A DNA stretch of 60,000 nucleotides from Nematostella vectensis (Eukaryota > Cnidaria > Anthozoa > Actiniaria > Edwardsiidae), in assembly GCF_932526225.1 (NCBI RefSeq), contig NC_064047.1, positions 10,586,494-10,646,493 on the forward strand, in the 5' to 3' direction. Numbering within the stretch: the first letter of the stretch is position 1; each line of letters opens with the position of its first letter. Shown piece after piece: positions 1 through 10,868 of the stretch. Position numbers and translations under genes: made by a program. The notes beneath the pieces were generated by a model that had not been told where the DNA came from, did no database searches, and was given only the letters and a program-made list of their open reading frames with translations.

Positions 1-90
1 TGGGATTCCTGTGTAACTGTTGCCAATCAAAACATAACTCAATAAACTGCACAAAGTTACATTCATCCAACCAAAAAAAAACACACAAAC

Positions 91-288
91 CTTACAACTG
101 GAACATAGAATAAGCACTCTGGCTTTATCTGGAGCAAGCGATAACTCCGCTGACTCAGTGATCTGAATATCTTTGCGGTCTTGTTTATCGTTTGTAGTAG
201 CTTTCTCTCTCTTTTCAGGCTCTTCGCCTGTTGTAAATTGTGCATAAACTTCGGCTGGATTGAACCATTTTATTGTGTTGCTACTCAT
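91..288 (-). CDS. First coding exon of an unrecognised gene, divergent from PEX16
   Basis: On the minus strand an ATG at 288-286 opens 66 codons without a stop. They run to a splice donor (AAG/GTTTGTG) whose GT pairs with the AC at 89-90. The peptide starts MSSNTIKWFNPAEVYAQF, is hydrophilic and acidic/basic in the middle (GEEPEKREK, TNDKQDRKD) and ends VLILCSSCK. The exon ends in phase 0, so the gene continues left of the window. There is no signal peptide or membrane segment, which suggests an intracellular protein. I do not recognise the family. Its head-to-head position with PEX16 over a short gap supports a real promoter-proximal exon. A competing minus-strand reading of the same bases, starting at 245, lacks the donor logic and is a shadow. 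Confidence 0.5.
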
Positions 289-669
289 AGCAGCCACACG
301 AAGTCTTTCGTATGTTCGTACGGACTGTCAATGTACTGATTAAAGGTTTTTCTGCGCAAAACAGTAGAGAAAAAATCCACTGAACGGTTGATTTATGAAT
401 TCTCAACTGAAAATCTCGCCTTCCATCCCATGAGACAATGCGGCTCCTAAGACCACAGGTATCCCAGGTGTGCTAAAAAAATAGCAATTTCCTGTTTTTA
501 GTTTCATTGTTGATGTTTTTCTGACATCCCTCTTCATTGAACCTTTTACTTATATGTCTATTTTCTTATTTAGTTTTTAAAGAAAGTAAAGGCAACTTTT
601 TTTTTACATTTTTACATCAAGTTAACATCCCAGAGATCATTGCGAGATTGCAAAATTCTTAGAACCAAA
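289..669. promoter_or_regulatory. Shared (bidirectional) promoter region between the left-edge gene and PEX16
   Basis: These 381 bases separate two ATGs that point away from each other. The PEX16 start sits in AAAATGGCGG, a common housekeeping start context. No TATA box is obvious in the right place, and the stretch is AT-rich with T-runs near 596-605. Joint regulation is inferred only from the spacing. Confidence 0.4.
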
Positions 670-1776
670 ATGGCGGAATCCTCGAGGTTTTGGTTTGACT
701 TCCAAACGCTTACCAAAGACGCTTTAAAGACATGCATGGCAAGATGGGAACACGTCCAGACGAAGTACAAGGACTACATTCTACAGAACCCAGAAATTGC
801 ATCAAAAATGGAAGGAATGTTGCGACTTTTGTCTTACGTCTTGCCTGGAAGATTCGGAGCGTCAGATGCATTATCGGAACTCCTATACTCTGCTTCGCAG
901 CTTCTCTCACTAATGCACGATGGCGTTTTCCGAATGGGCAAGGGCATCCCAGATTACAGAGAGGGGGACCAAGGCAATCAGCTTGTTTTATGGCTAACGA
1001 TTATTGAATATCTGGAGGTCTTTATCGAGCTAGGTGCTGAAAAAGTCTTCGGTGAACCAGGAAAATGGTTGATTGTGATTGTTGTACAAGTTATAAAAGC
1101 CGCTTTACGACTTGTTTTACTGTTCAGCTACAAGTCAGGCATACAGAGGGCTCCTTTGATCCCTCCGCTAGATCGAAAATCAGTATTTCCAGAAAAACAA
1201 GATGGTGAGAATGAAATAAAAACCCCGGAAGAAGAAAAGAAACCCAAAGAACCTCAAAGCCCTGTCTGGAAAGGAACAAGAACAGGGAGACCAATGAGAA
1301 AGCTTGTTGCCACGCCCAATGATGGGTTCCGATCTTGGGAGTTACCACCATCCCCGAAGGATGATCATGTGGAAATTGGACCTTCATCTCCTACTGAACT
1401 GTCCACCAAGCGACTTGTAGCTGAGACATTGCACATTACACGCCCTCTTCTTCACTTATCCAGCATGTTTGTATTTGGTCAGAATTCCTGGAAGCCGTGG
1501 TTGCTAGCCTATGGTACTGATGTGATGTCTCTTTGCCTTCATCGTAATATCAAGGAGCTGAACACCAAAGAGCAGTCAGAGATGTCTAGAAGGACTTTGC
1601 TCTTGCCATTTTATTTACTAAGATCACCATTCTATGACAAGTACTCCAAAGCTAAGATTATCAATATGCTGAGGTTTTTGAGTAACCATATTCCAGGTAT
1701 GTCTATATTGGTTGCACCAATGCTGGACTACCTTCCAACATGGCAGAGGATTTATTTCTACAACTGGACATCTTAG
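670..1776 (+). CDS. PEX16: PEX16, peroxisomal membrane biogenesis factor (single exon)
   Basis: This 368-residue protein belongs to the PEX16 family, which inserts membrane proteins into nascent peroxisomes, acting with PEX3 and PEX19 at the ER and peroxisome membrane. The start is the ATG at 670 (MAESSRFWF); upstream in-frame codons have no ATG. Family hallmarks include the N-terminal region with YVLPGRF near residue 60, the central hydrophobic stretch WLIVIVVQVIKAALRLVLLF, a charged low-complexity linker rich in E, K and P, and the very conserved C-terminus with YLLRSPFYDKYSKAKI and LDYLPTWQRIYFYNW. The length is close to, and slightly above, the usual ~336 of vertebrates. There is no intron, frameshift or stop, so the gene looks functional. 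It is divergent from the exon at 91-288. Confidence 0.95.
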   Translation: MAESSRFWFDFQTLTKDALKTCMARWEHVQTKYKDYILQNPEIASKMEGMLRLLSYVLPGRFGASDALSELLYSASQLLSLMHDGVFRMGKGIPDYREGDQGNQLVLWLTIIEYLEVFIELGAEKVFGEPGKWLIVIVVQVIKAALRLVLLFSYKSGIQRAPLIPPLDRKSVFPEKQDGENEIKTPEEEKKPKEPQSPVWKGTRTGRPMRKLVATPNDGFRSWELPPSPKDDHVEIGPSSPTELSTKRLVAETLHITRPLLHLSSMFVFGQNSWKPWLLAYGTDVMSLCLHRNIKELNTKEQSEMSRRTLLLPFYLLRSPFYDKYSKAKIINMLRFLSNHIPGMSILVAPMLDYLPTWQRIYFYNWTS

Positions 1777-2586
1777 GCTGAACCATGGCCAGGGAGGTTT
1801 GGAGTGGTATGTAAAGAAAACACCAACTTCATTTTGCAGAGAATGACTGAACCCCCTTTTACTTCCTAACACAAGCTAGCGACAGCAATGCTTAACAGCC
1901 TTTGTCAGCCACCATTTGCAATAATTTCGATTGAATTTGGTAAACAAAGTATTAAACTTTTTTTAAACTTTTTTAGTCTGTCATTTTTTTATTTTAGCAC
2001 AGTACTGTATATGCCTCAATATTCTATTTCAAATGAAAACAATAACAAAGATGTTGCTGACAAGTGATCAGTAATCCATTATTGTCAGGTCAGAAATTGA
2101 CAAGAAAGATACCATAAATGCTAGTTTTAGCAATCTTTAAGACTGATCTAGAAATACTTCTTATTGACCAAGTTTGTGGGCACTACAGATACTTATGGAC
2201 TCAAGAGATTTTTGGCCTAAGTGCCAAATTCAAGGCTTCATATGTTCTTGTACGTCCTTAGCAAACAAGGTCAATAAAATACCCACCCCAGGGCTACTCC
2301 CTATATATCCATCGGACAGGGATCATCGTCGTATCTTATATGGTGTAAGTTTGGAGCCTTGGGTATCTTTTAGGGGTGAAAATGAGAATGCCCAAATTTT
2401 TCTTTAACTCAGTATATTTTAGGGTGATTTTATAGCCATTGCTCATCTAACTTGTAGCTCATGAAAGAGCTTTAAAACGTGTCAATCTTCCATTAGAGTC
2501 AGTTTTACAGTAAATGAGCGTTTTTATTACAAATTATTTACGTTTGTTTGAGGTATCTTTTAGTGGGTAAATTCATGCCTAACCAT
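1777..2586. other. PEX16 3' flank and intergenic sequence
   Basis: AT-rich sequence after the PEX16 stop. An ATTAAA at about 1951 could serve for polyadenylation. No supported gene; short open stretches here show no splice or family signals. Confidence 0.4.
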
Positions 2587-2698
2587 GCCCACTTTAGTAT
2601 CTTTTAGGTTTGAAATATATAACCAGACCACACCCACATTAGTATCTTGTAGGTTTAAAATATATAACCAGACCACACCCACTTTAGTATCTTTTAGG
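2587..2698. repeat. 45-bp tandem repeat, about 2.5 copies
   Basis: Successive units begin CCCACTTTAGTATCTTTTAG, then CCCACATTAGTATCTTGTAG, then CCCACTTTAGTATCTTTTAG. Each of the first two also carries a TATATAACCAGACCACA tail. The ORF across it is repeat-driven. Related TATCTTTTAG sequence recurs at 4900-5160, so this may be part of a dispersed repeat. Confidence 0.75.
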
Positions 2699-2787
2699 GG
2701 TGTTTTCAAAGGTCCAGACGATGATCCCCGTCTGTTTGATATCAGAGTACTCCCCCCCCTGGGATATCAATTAGTGTTTTGAGAGAG

Positions 2788-3364
2788 TTTTTTTTTTTTT
2801 TTTTTTTACAATTGTTACATTGTAAACTCAGGTTGGTTTTGCAGAGTACAGCTTGCTAATGAAGAAATGAGAGTGTGCATAACATTGTAAATATATATCA
2901 CTTGCAGTCTCAGAACTTATTTTAACCACAACTGCCTTTGTGGGAATAAGACAACTTCATTCAGAGCTAATGTGTAACAGCTATATTTCTATAACAGTTT
3001 TAGTTGTTGGAGTGGGTCATCTTTAGATTAATAAAAGCTCTGCATTGGGGATTGTTTCTATGCTGAAAGAACAAAAGCTTACCAAGTAACAAGTAATGAA
3101 ACAAACAAGCCTTCTTGATTTAAATAAATGTAGTTTAATAATAAAAACCATGAACAAGCTCTAAGTACCAATATTGGACAAAATTCAATGAAGAAGTAAT
3201 ACTGTAGTACTTGATGATGGTCTAGTGGTGGCTTCAATAGAAGCAGTGTTTCCACTTAGGAGGGGGCGTAAGAGGGGTGCCAATACCCCTTGGTATACGT
3301 TGTCTATTAATATAACATTATGCTCACGCTATGATTGACAGGAAAGTCAGCACATCCCATATAC
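2788..3364. other. Intergenic sequence, nothing recognised
   Basis: Starts with a T19-20 tract and continues AT-rich. I see no exon, splice pair or element end that can be supported. Confidence 0.3.
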
Positions 3365-3785
3365 TGAAAAAATTCCGCTTCACGACTCGTACTACTGGTA
3401 TTTTACCATAGGATACCCAAAATATGCAACCATCTCAACACAGGGTACCCAAAATGTGGACATCTCCACAACACCAATATTACCAGTGGTGAGCCATTGT
3501 TCCACCACTTGTACCACTGGAGAATTCTGCTTCACGACTCGTACCACTGGTATTTTATCACAGGATACCCAAACACCACTTAACAACTTTTACAACACAG
3601 GATACCCAGATATTCAAAACACCACTTGTACCACTGGAGAATTCTGCTTCACGACTCGTACCACTGGTATTTTATCACAGGATACCCAAACACCACTTAA
3701 CAACTTTTACAACACAGGATACCCAAAACACCACTTGTACCACTGGAGAATTTTGCTTCACGACACGTACCACTGGTATTTTGTT
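3365..3785. repeat. Minisatellite, ~117/109-bp unit, about 3.5 copies
   Basis: The motif GTACCACTGGAGAATTCTGC occurs at 3511 and 3628, with a slightly altered third copy at 3737 (spacings 117 and 109). A degenerate leading copy starts near 3365. The 8-bp difference reflects loss of GATATTCA in the last interval. The 136-aa reading frame through it (threonine-rich CTTGEFCFTTRTTG repeats) is a by-product of the repeat. Confidence 0.85.
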
Positions 3786-4043
3786 GGTGTATCGGACATG
3801 TATGCATGCGTGTTGTCATTCAGCCACAAAAAGAACAAGTGTTGTTTGGCGAAACCCATTTCTTGACAAGTGCCTTTGGTTATTTAGTTTGGGTAAGTAC
3901 TTTACACATCGGTTCAAACAGTTGAAAGCAAGAGCTCAAGGAATTTTAAACTGCACTTTTTAAAAGCTCGATTACAAGCTCAAGGCAACAATAACAATAA
4001 GCACGCACACAACAGAGAAGCGTTTGCATTCTTTTTTCTTTTA

Positions 4044-4122
4044 GTGCTAAGCAATGAAAATTCTACCACTGTGGTTTGCATCACTTCTTTGTATAGTCGT
4101 TCTAACTGGAAGCCTTTTTATG
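4044..4122 (+). CDS. Signal-peptide-like first coding exon, unknown secreted or membrane protein
   Basis: A strong acceptor (CATTCTTTTTTCTTTTAG, ending at 4043) precedes this short exon. The ATG at 4054 gives 23 codons, MKILPLWFASLLCIVVLTG then SLFM, a textbook signal peptide. It ends at a good donor (ATG/GTATGT, GT at 4123-4124) in phase 0. Upstream, GTTTGG/GTAAGTAC at about 3893 would be the donor of a 5' UTR exon, so the local exon-intron logic is coherent. No downstream exon of this gene could be confirmed; the next 4 kb is dense in repeats. It could be a fortuitous exon-like stretch or the remnant of a lost gene. Confidence 0.35.
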
Positions 4123-4124
4123 GT

Positions 4125-5219
4125 ATGTCTAAAATCCTATGGATATGCAGGGACGTAGCCAGGGGGCTGTAATCCAACACTGCACCATTTTACACGATTT
4201 TAGAGATGTCAGATTCTGAAATAACGATGGACTTGACTGGATCATTGACTCGGACAAGGAGGGAAACCTTGCAGTATTCATTTACCAGATTTATAGAATT
4301 TTTTATGTTAAGTGAGGATAAAACGGGGGTTGGGGGCTTTGATAATTTTGGGGTTCTGGAAGGGGGTGGGGGGCACCGAAAAGAAAATTGTTTACAATAA
4401 AAGGAGGGATTTGAAATTTTTGAATTTTGAAAAGGTGTCTTCCCCCCCCCTAGCCCCCACCTAAGGAGCCTTTAGGGAACGGTGGGGAGGTTTCAGTCGT
4501 GCAGTTTTTTTTTCTTGTCTCCAAGTCGTGCCTGATTTTTTTATCGTTTCATGCATTTTCTTTCTGGCTGCATGTATTTTTTCCAGGCTTTTCATCGTGC
4601 GTGTACTGATTTTTTGTTTGTGTTCCTTACCCACCCTCCAACCCCCTTTTTAAATGGTCCGTCCATTAGAGTACGCAGGCGTTTTCTATTTTCTAGGAAA
4701 GGGTGTGGTTATTTTAAACTCTCTTTGCCACATTCATTATGCTAGGTATTATTCGTTCTTCGCGCTCTTGAGTTTTCAGCGCGAGAAAAACCATGGACCC
4801 GGGGGGGGGGGGGGGGGGGGGGGGTACTCTACAGAAAAGTAGACGGGGATGGTCGACCTTTTAAGGGTATAAAATACTTACCAACTGCTATATCTTAGGG
4901 GGTGCTTTAGGATTTTTTTCCAATTCTGCTATCTTTTAGGGGGTTTAACGCCCGTGGATGAGGTTTTTTCCGATTATGAGTGTCTCACGCTCAATAGTGA
5001 CTAGTTGATACTTCCGAATTTATTTTCGTAACATAAGAATACGGGAGACAGACAATTAAAACGGGCATTTTTATTTTAATGCTATCTCTTAGGGTTAAAA
5101 ATTCCTTCGACCACACCCAATATGATATCTCTTAGTGGTAAGAATTTTTTTTACCACGCCCTTAGTACTATTCCTTGGCCTTTAAAAAATTGATTGGGTT
5201 AAAATTGATTTTGCTATAG
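4125..5219. other. Repeat-derived sequence with poly(G) tract
   Basis: Contains GGGACGTAGCCAGGGGGC at about 4149, a motif shared with ends of short elements elsewhere (20.07 and 20.39 kb, 18.55 kb, 44.09 kb). It also holds a 24-base G tract at 4801-4824 and TATCTCTTAG/TATCTTTTAG repeats at 4900-5160. No gene supported. Confidence 0.4.
4801..4824. repeat. Homopolymer G tract (24 G)
   Basis: Uninterrupted run of 24 guanines following ACCATGGACCC. Similar runs occur at 20080-20100 and 42344-42363, and as C at 14185-14200 and 14622-14636. Length may be unreliable in assembly. Confidence 0.95.
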
Positions 5220-5421
5220 CCCCCCCCCCCCTCCCCCCCGGGCCTATGGAACACAGTTAGTCTGGCACAAAGTCCCGATACTTGATACGGAGAGACTCTT
5301 TCGCTACTCTCAGGCGAATAGAAAATCTTTCTAATTTATATAAGAAATACAACAACAAGCTGACAAGATCGCACGTGATCAGGGTCATTTCTTTAAAGTG
5401 GGAAGGGACGATAAAGGGACA

Positions 5422-6886
5422 TTAACCCTATTCAGACCGGGCTTTTTGGGGCTTCCTCTGACCGTGGGGGGGGCTCTTTCGACCCCTCACCCGTAACTTT
5501 TGAACCATTGGAGCAATTATGACCAAATTTTCAAAGAATCATTATCTGACAAATAGGAACAAAATGGTTTGCCATAGCAACACAATATGACGTCATTATG
5601 ACGTCATTTAAGGACATATGGTTAAAAATAGCCTATCTTTCGAAACCTGTGCAAAGAACATCCAAAATCCAAGTAATTTATCATAATCAGTTTGTATTCA
5701 ATAAGCGACCGATATTCTTCAAAAAAAATTCTTTGTGACGTCACGATGACTTCACGTAAGTGAGCAGAAACGGGTAATATTTCTGTTTATTTTACATATC
5801 AAACATATTCCCCACGGAAAGTGTCCTTCGTATGTATTGCCTTATATGGGCATAGATGCCCATATTTAGAAGAGCTTAAGTTTTCCCGCTCCCTGATCTC
5901 CAGAAAACATGGTAAAAAATACTGATTCCTGTTAATTTGAGACTCGCGGCAAAAATTATTAAGCAAAACTTGCTCGCTTGGTCAAATCTTTTTCTTACTA
6001 ATCCTATAAACTTCTTAGACCCAGGCCTCTAAGAGATTGACCGAGCAGGTTTTAAGGTCACCAGAATATTGATATGGATATGTATTTCTGTATGTCTTTT
6101 TGCAATAATGTTTTTTCTTGCAGTTGACATATATTATTAGTGACACTGTTTCTATGACAACAATATATTGCTATATTACATCTGTGACGCTATTGATTGG
6201 CATAGTACCTTTGATATAGCATAAGTTTGCGAATGGACTCTTAATTAAAGTAATAATTTTAATATCTTTTCCAAAAATGTATTTTTTTCTACTTTCTATT
6301 TACGATAGAGGAATATAAAAAGGATTTTGCCAAGTTTATATGTCAGTTTAATAAAATCAGCGATTTTTAGCTAATTATGTGATATCAGCATCCGCCATCT
6401 TGACCCCGCCATCTTGGATTTAATTAAATATATTTACTTTAATCAATAAAAACTGGGTAGCAAAATCTAAAGCTTTTTGACAATATTTAATCTTCGTTTC
6501 AAGTTATATTTATGATTTCAGGTGGATATGAATGTTTTTTTTCTATTTTTACAAGCACTATTTCGAAAAGGTAAAAAATTTACAAAAAAAACACCACTCT
6601 CCCCCCCCTATAATAGAGATGACATGGATTTACGTTGAGCACGTCGTATTAATAGTTGATCTTAACGACTTAAAGCATTTTGCCTAATTTTCATTAAACC
6701 TATGTCTCAAAACTTGGTTGCTATGGTTACCAGGGTACACATATCAAAATTTTGTTTACACCAAACTGATCCCAGATAAATTTTAGGAAATGTCATCGAA
6801 TTTCAACGCTCTAGCTCTACTAGTTAAAAAATTATTACAGCTCAAAGGTGCTCAAAAGCCCCCCACCCCCGTCTGAATAGGGTTAA
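5422..6886. mobile_element. TTAA-target non-autonomous DNA transposon, full-length copy
   Basis: TTAA at 5422-5425 is followed by CCCTATTCAGACCGGGCTTT. The far end reads GTCTGAATAGGG then TTAA at 6883-6886. This gives terminal inverted repeats CCCTATTCAGAC and a TTAA target duplication, the pattern of piggyBac-type (CCC ends) or Kolobok-type elements. About 1.46 kb, no transposase. The interior carries runs of ATGACGTCA and an X-box-like palindrome. Truncated relatives lie at ~17069-18191, ~50720-51687, 42301-42445 plus 43724 onward, and ~39960-40612 (minus). Confidence 0.8.
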
Positions 6887-8404
6887 GCCACGCCACTACT
6901 GCTTTTAGGTGTAACGGCACTTGAGTTGTTCCGTGTCTAAGTCCGCAATTTGACGTGGACCGTCAGTGCACATCATACAGGGTAAATAACGGTAACTTGT
7001 CTTCTTATGGCGATAAGAAAAAGATTTATGCCAGACTACCAACTTCACCATTTTTCGTTTTTCTTTTCAGGATCTGCAGGGACACGTTCGCCTTCGAGTA
7101 GTTCTCTAGTGGTTTTCTCTGCCCCAACACATTGAGATCTAGGTATATATGAAAGGTTGCGATGATGATACTGTTGGTCAGGAGATGATAGTAATGATAA
7201 TGATGGTGGAGACCCCCCCCCCCCCCTTCTAGAAGCCAAAAATACATCAAATGTATGCGAAATTATCTAAAATACCTTATGTGAAAATGAAAATGCCTTA
7301 AAAGAGCCTTTTGGCCCCCCTCCGGCTACTCCGCCGGGGTGCGAACGCGAACCCCACAACGGCCAAAAGTCCGCTTTCGGTTCTAGACGTGCTATCTGTA
7401 GACAAAACTATAAAGCATCAGCTAGATCACTCTGGTATGTCATCAATCTCAGAAGTTTTTGTAGCGAAACCCTTCCCGTGGAGATACTTGGCATAAAACA
7501 TCTATTTTTGTTCTTTCGAGGCTGATCAGATTATAAAGATTATAGATTATAAAGCTCACTCCCTCATTCCCCCCCCTCCCCCCGGAAAACTTCTGTCCAC
7601 TTTTTCGGATTTCCCACCCCTCCAAGAAAAATCCTAGGTACGGGCCTGCTGTTTCAAGTTCTTTTATTGATATTTAACATTTTCCATTCAACAACGCGTC
7701 TGTCTAGTTTCTAGCAGTCGAGCTTATCATAGAAGGATGCATTCTTTTTAATCTGGAGTTGGTATTCTTGGGCTCTTCTGAAAAGATAAAGGGAGCATTG
7801 TGGAAAAAATGCGTATATTCTTGTTCCATATTCCCTTATTTCCCAATCAACGGTTTAAAGGGGGGTCCAAGGGATATGGACAGTTTGAGGGAGAATAAAA
7901 GGACGGTCTGAGAGGGATTGAATGGGAAACAGTTTGAGTGGAGTCGAGGGCAACAGATTGAGGGGAATTGAGAGTACAGTCTTGAAAAGAATTGAAGAGA
8001 TGTGGACTGTTTGAGGGATTCGTGGGTAGGTTTGAGGGGTATTAAAGGGATAATGAAAGTTTGAAGGGGGTGAGGGTATAACATAATGTTAAAACTCGTG
8101 ATTGTATTGGATCAAGCGTTGAATTAAAGGTTAAGAACATTAACAATGAATCTTTACTTGAGCAAAAAAAAACGAACTGTTCATGCGAATACACGCCACG
8201 AGGAGGATCTAACATGAAAACGAGGCGCTGTTTACACTATGAAACAATGATGTCATTATCAATTAACAATGTCGATATTCCAACACGACTTCAAAGCATC
8301 GTTTCTTTCTTCTTCTTTTTTTTTTTTTTTTTTTTGGGGGGGGGGGACTTTGAGGGGATGTTGACGGTTTAAGGGTACAACACAATACAATACAAAACAA
8401 TGTC
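6887..8404. other. 3' flank of duplicated gene copy A
   Basis: No gene supported. Holds C- and G-tracts (7209-7225, 8334-8347), a CTAGGTACGGGCCTGC element end near 7634, and an acceptor-like site followed by GATCTGCAGGGACACG at 7071 that is conserved in unit B (43850). In frame with neighbours, that stretch hits stops in both copies. Confidence 0.35.
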
Positions 8405-8405
8405 C

Positions 8406-8411
8406 TTTATT
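8406..8411 (-). terminator. Polyadenylation signal AATAAA of gene copy A
   Basis: TTTATT on the plus strand reads AATAAA on the minus strand, about 94 bases past the conserved TAA stop (8507-8505). The same signal is kept in unit B at 48853-48858. Confidence 0.6.
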
Positions 8412-8504
8412 TTAAGAGGGTGATATTTTAACAATGCATATAAATAAATATGGGCAGGAGTTTGAGTGAAGAATGTGAAGGTAGATTTTTTTTATAGAAC
8501 TATC

Positions 8505-8681
8505 TTAACAATACTCACATGGTGGACAGACCACTTCCTTCACTTTAGCAAGATCAAACTCGAGTAAATCCGCTATTATCTCGTTCTTTGCTATTGTCTT
8601 CCTTAAATTACACACTTGTCTTTTCTGTTTAGGATTCAAACCCTCCTTCGGACAGTCCTCTAGAAGTAGCACGATGGCATC
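8505..8681 (-). CDS. Copy A exon 10, terminal (residues 557-614 and stop)
   Basis: Acceptor TTTTATTTTAG before GATGCCATC, phase 0. Reads LLLEDCPKEGLNPKQKRQVC, then a helix and VVCPPCEYC-stop (TAA at 8507-8505). A donor-like GTGAGTAT overlaps CEY, but the stop is conserved in both copies and a polyadenylation signal follows, so this is taken as the last exon. Five cysteines. Confidence 0.85.
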   Translation of the reverse strand, partial: DAIVLLLEDCPKEGLNPKQKRQVCNLRKTIAKNEIIADLLEFDLAKVKEVVCPPCEYC

Positions 8682-8909
8682 CTAAAATAAAACAGGAATA
8701 CATAGATGCCTACAGAGTGAATGTCGTAAGTTATAACTGCTAGATGTGCGACAAAACACTACCATCATGTCCTCTGTACAAATTTGCTGGGCAAAATAGT
8801 AAGGGGGTGGGGGATGAGACACGATAAGGAATACTTAAAGAATGTCGATCTCCCACTCCTTTGTTATTGTTCATCATTGAAAATACAGCTTTTTATTTGC
8901 AAGGAAACT

Positions 8910-9215
8910 TTAAAAAAACAATCTACGAATGAAGTCTGACATGTTTTTTATGATATTTGATTGATATAGTTTGGTTACTCGCTTGAATTTGCAGATGGAA
9001 ATGGATTCTTTGACTGACTCGCCATTGAGCGGGAGCATAAAATGGCGGCGTGATTGGCGTGCTTTAAGATACTGGTGCTTCAGCCTCTTTGCCTTGAGTT
9101 TCCTCGTTTCCTCTTCTTGAGCTAATGCTGGTAATTTGCAAGTCAATTTTCTAGTTCGCTCGGTTATTTCCTTATTAGGCAATACATACCATATTTGGGA
9201 GTCTGTTTCAATCAT
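8910..9215 (-). pseudogene. Conserved basic ORF remnant in last intron of copy A
   Basis: Minus-strand open stretch ending at TAA 8912-8910, with lysine/arginine-rich KLKAKRLKHQYLKARQSRRH then FMLPLNGESVKE. Unit B (about 49365-49540) keeps the same frame with a 36-nt in-frame deletion and ends at a different stop. The in-frame indel and shared frame hint at former coding function, possibly an alternative exon or an element fragment. No family recognised. Confidence 0.3.
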
Positions 9216-10039
9216 TTTTTGGCTTTTTTATCGCACTAGAGCTTTTTAAGTCGAGAATTTCCACATAAAATGTATGCTACATAAGCATAAGCGCTACATA
9301 AGCATAAGCGCAATTTAGCATAAGTTAAAATTGCGGATGACCGCGCGCTCCTGGGTCTAGTCCCTGCTGCGGCTTGGGCGCCCCCGGTTATTCAGGCCTT
9401 GGCACGTTTCATCCTCTCTCAGAGTCCTGCAAATCTCGCTCGACTCAACACTGGATTTGCGGGTTTTCCGCCGTGTTTTCAATGGCAAAAAGTACTCAAG
9501 CAGGAATCTTCGGTAGGTCTCCAAGTTCCGATCATGTTCGCACCGCCGGACGCGTTTTTTGGGGAGCTGTTTTCAATGGCTGGAGACGACCGCTTCGGTA
9601 AAAGCAAGCGACTCAAGGCCACTTAGTGTGACAGAGCTATAGCATCTCAACATCAGGGCACGTTTGCTAGTGGAGGAAAAGATGCAATTGCAGTTAGCAT
9701 TGACGAACCTTCACTTCACGTCGGTGGTAGTGGTGAGTAATATATACTGTCAGTATATATGCAGTGTGCTGGCCTGTCGTTTTGTAGAATGCCACGATGT
9801 TTAGCAGAGGCAGTGTGTCAAGCATGTACTTAACAGATGATGGTAGCATTTGAGCTGGCTGAACGACAGAAACCTAACTATCATCAACATTTGCTGAATT
9901 GGCCCGGGTTACTTTACTATGGTTAGACGTATTTACTTGTAATATTCTTGCTGGGGAATACCAACCACACTGGTGGGTCATATTGCTGTATATGACTTTG
10001 CCTTTGGACGAGAACAGCTGCGCCCAAGCCTCGCCCGGA

Positions 10040-10490
10040 GCATTTTGATGTTGTGTTGGGGCGGCTAATCCCACTCTCTCACACTGCCCTAGCAGTGTTG
10101 TGTTGGGACGGCTAATCCACCTCTCTCTCAATGCCCTAGCAGTGTTGTGTTGGGGCGGCTAATCCACCTCTCTCACACTGCCCTAGCAGTGTTGTGTTGG
10201 GGCGGCTAATCCACCTCTCTCTCAATGCCCTAGCAGTGTTGTGTTGGGGCGGCTAATCCACCTCTCTCTCACTGCCCTAGCAGTGTTGTGTTGGGGCGGC
10301 TAATCCACCTCTCTCTGCCCTAGCAGTGTTGTGTTGGGGCGGCTAATCCACCTCTCTCTCACTGGCCTAGCAGTGTTGTGTTGGGGCGGCTAACCCACCT
10401 CTCTCTCACTGCCCTAGCAGTGTCGTGCTGGGGTGGCTGATCCACCTCTCTCTCACTGCCCTAGCAGTGTGGTGTTGGGGATGGCAAGGG
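10040..10490. repeat. 47-bp tandem repeat, about nine copies
   Basis: GTTGTGTTGGGGCGGCTAAT recurs at about 10050, 10097, 10144, 10191, 10238 and 10285, then onward with small indels. Units end CACTGCCCTAGCAGT. The last units decay near 10480-10560. Confidence 0.9.
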
Positions 10491-10868
10491 CTCCCCCCAC
10501 CAGCCCCAGTGCTGTTGTATTGGGATGGGTAAGCCCCATCTCCTCCCTCTAAGCCCCAGCAGTACAGCATCTGCAGTGGATCTAGGCCCTAGAATGCCAT
10601 GAGGTGTGGCCTCACACATAACTGCGTTGCCTGGATGGGTGACGGCGTTTCCCCTAGACTAGACCACCCTGTACGCAACTAATTTACTCAAGATCTACAT
10701 AACCCCCCACAAACACACACACACCTCGTGACAATCCAGCTCCTCCCAGCCTCCTACAACGACTTAGCAAACAACGACTAGCAATTTTTGTTTGTTAAAA
10801 ATCCAAATGTGTAGTGCCTGTGTGTAGCTACCTGTTCCTGTAATTCAGTCCTTGGCTGCAAGTGGAAT

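Noticed and set aside
3456-3866. Threonine-rich repeat ORF
   Set aside because: Follows the ~117-bp minisatellite; the unit length change of 8 bp is not a multiple of three and no signals support it.
7071-7135. Plus-strand exon after TTTTCTTTTCAG, conserved at 43850
   Set aside because: In phase with the signal-peptide exon it stops after 12 codons in A; the other frames also stop; no evidence of coding.
9374-9626. Coding gene at the left end of the insertion
   Set aside because: Two overlapping 75-codon frames, neither with recognisable content or splice support.
10040-10490. CRISPR array
   Set aside because: Units are head-to-tail without unique spacers and the genome is eukaryotic; ordinary tandem repeat.
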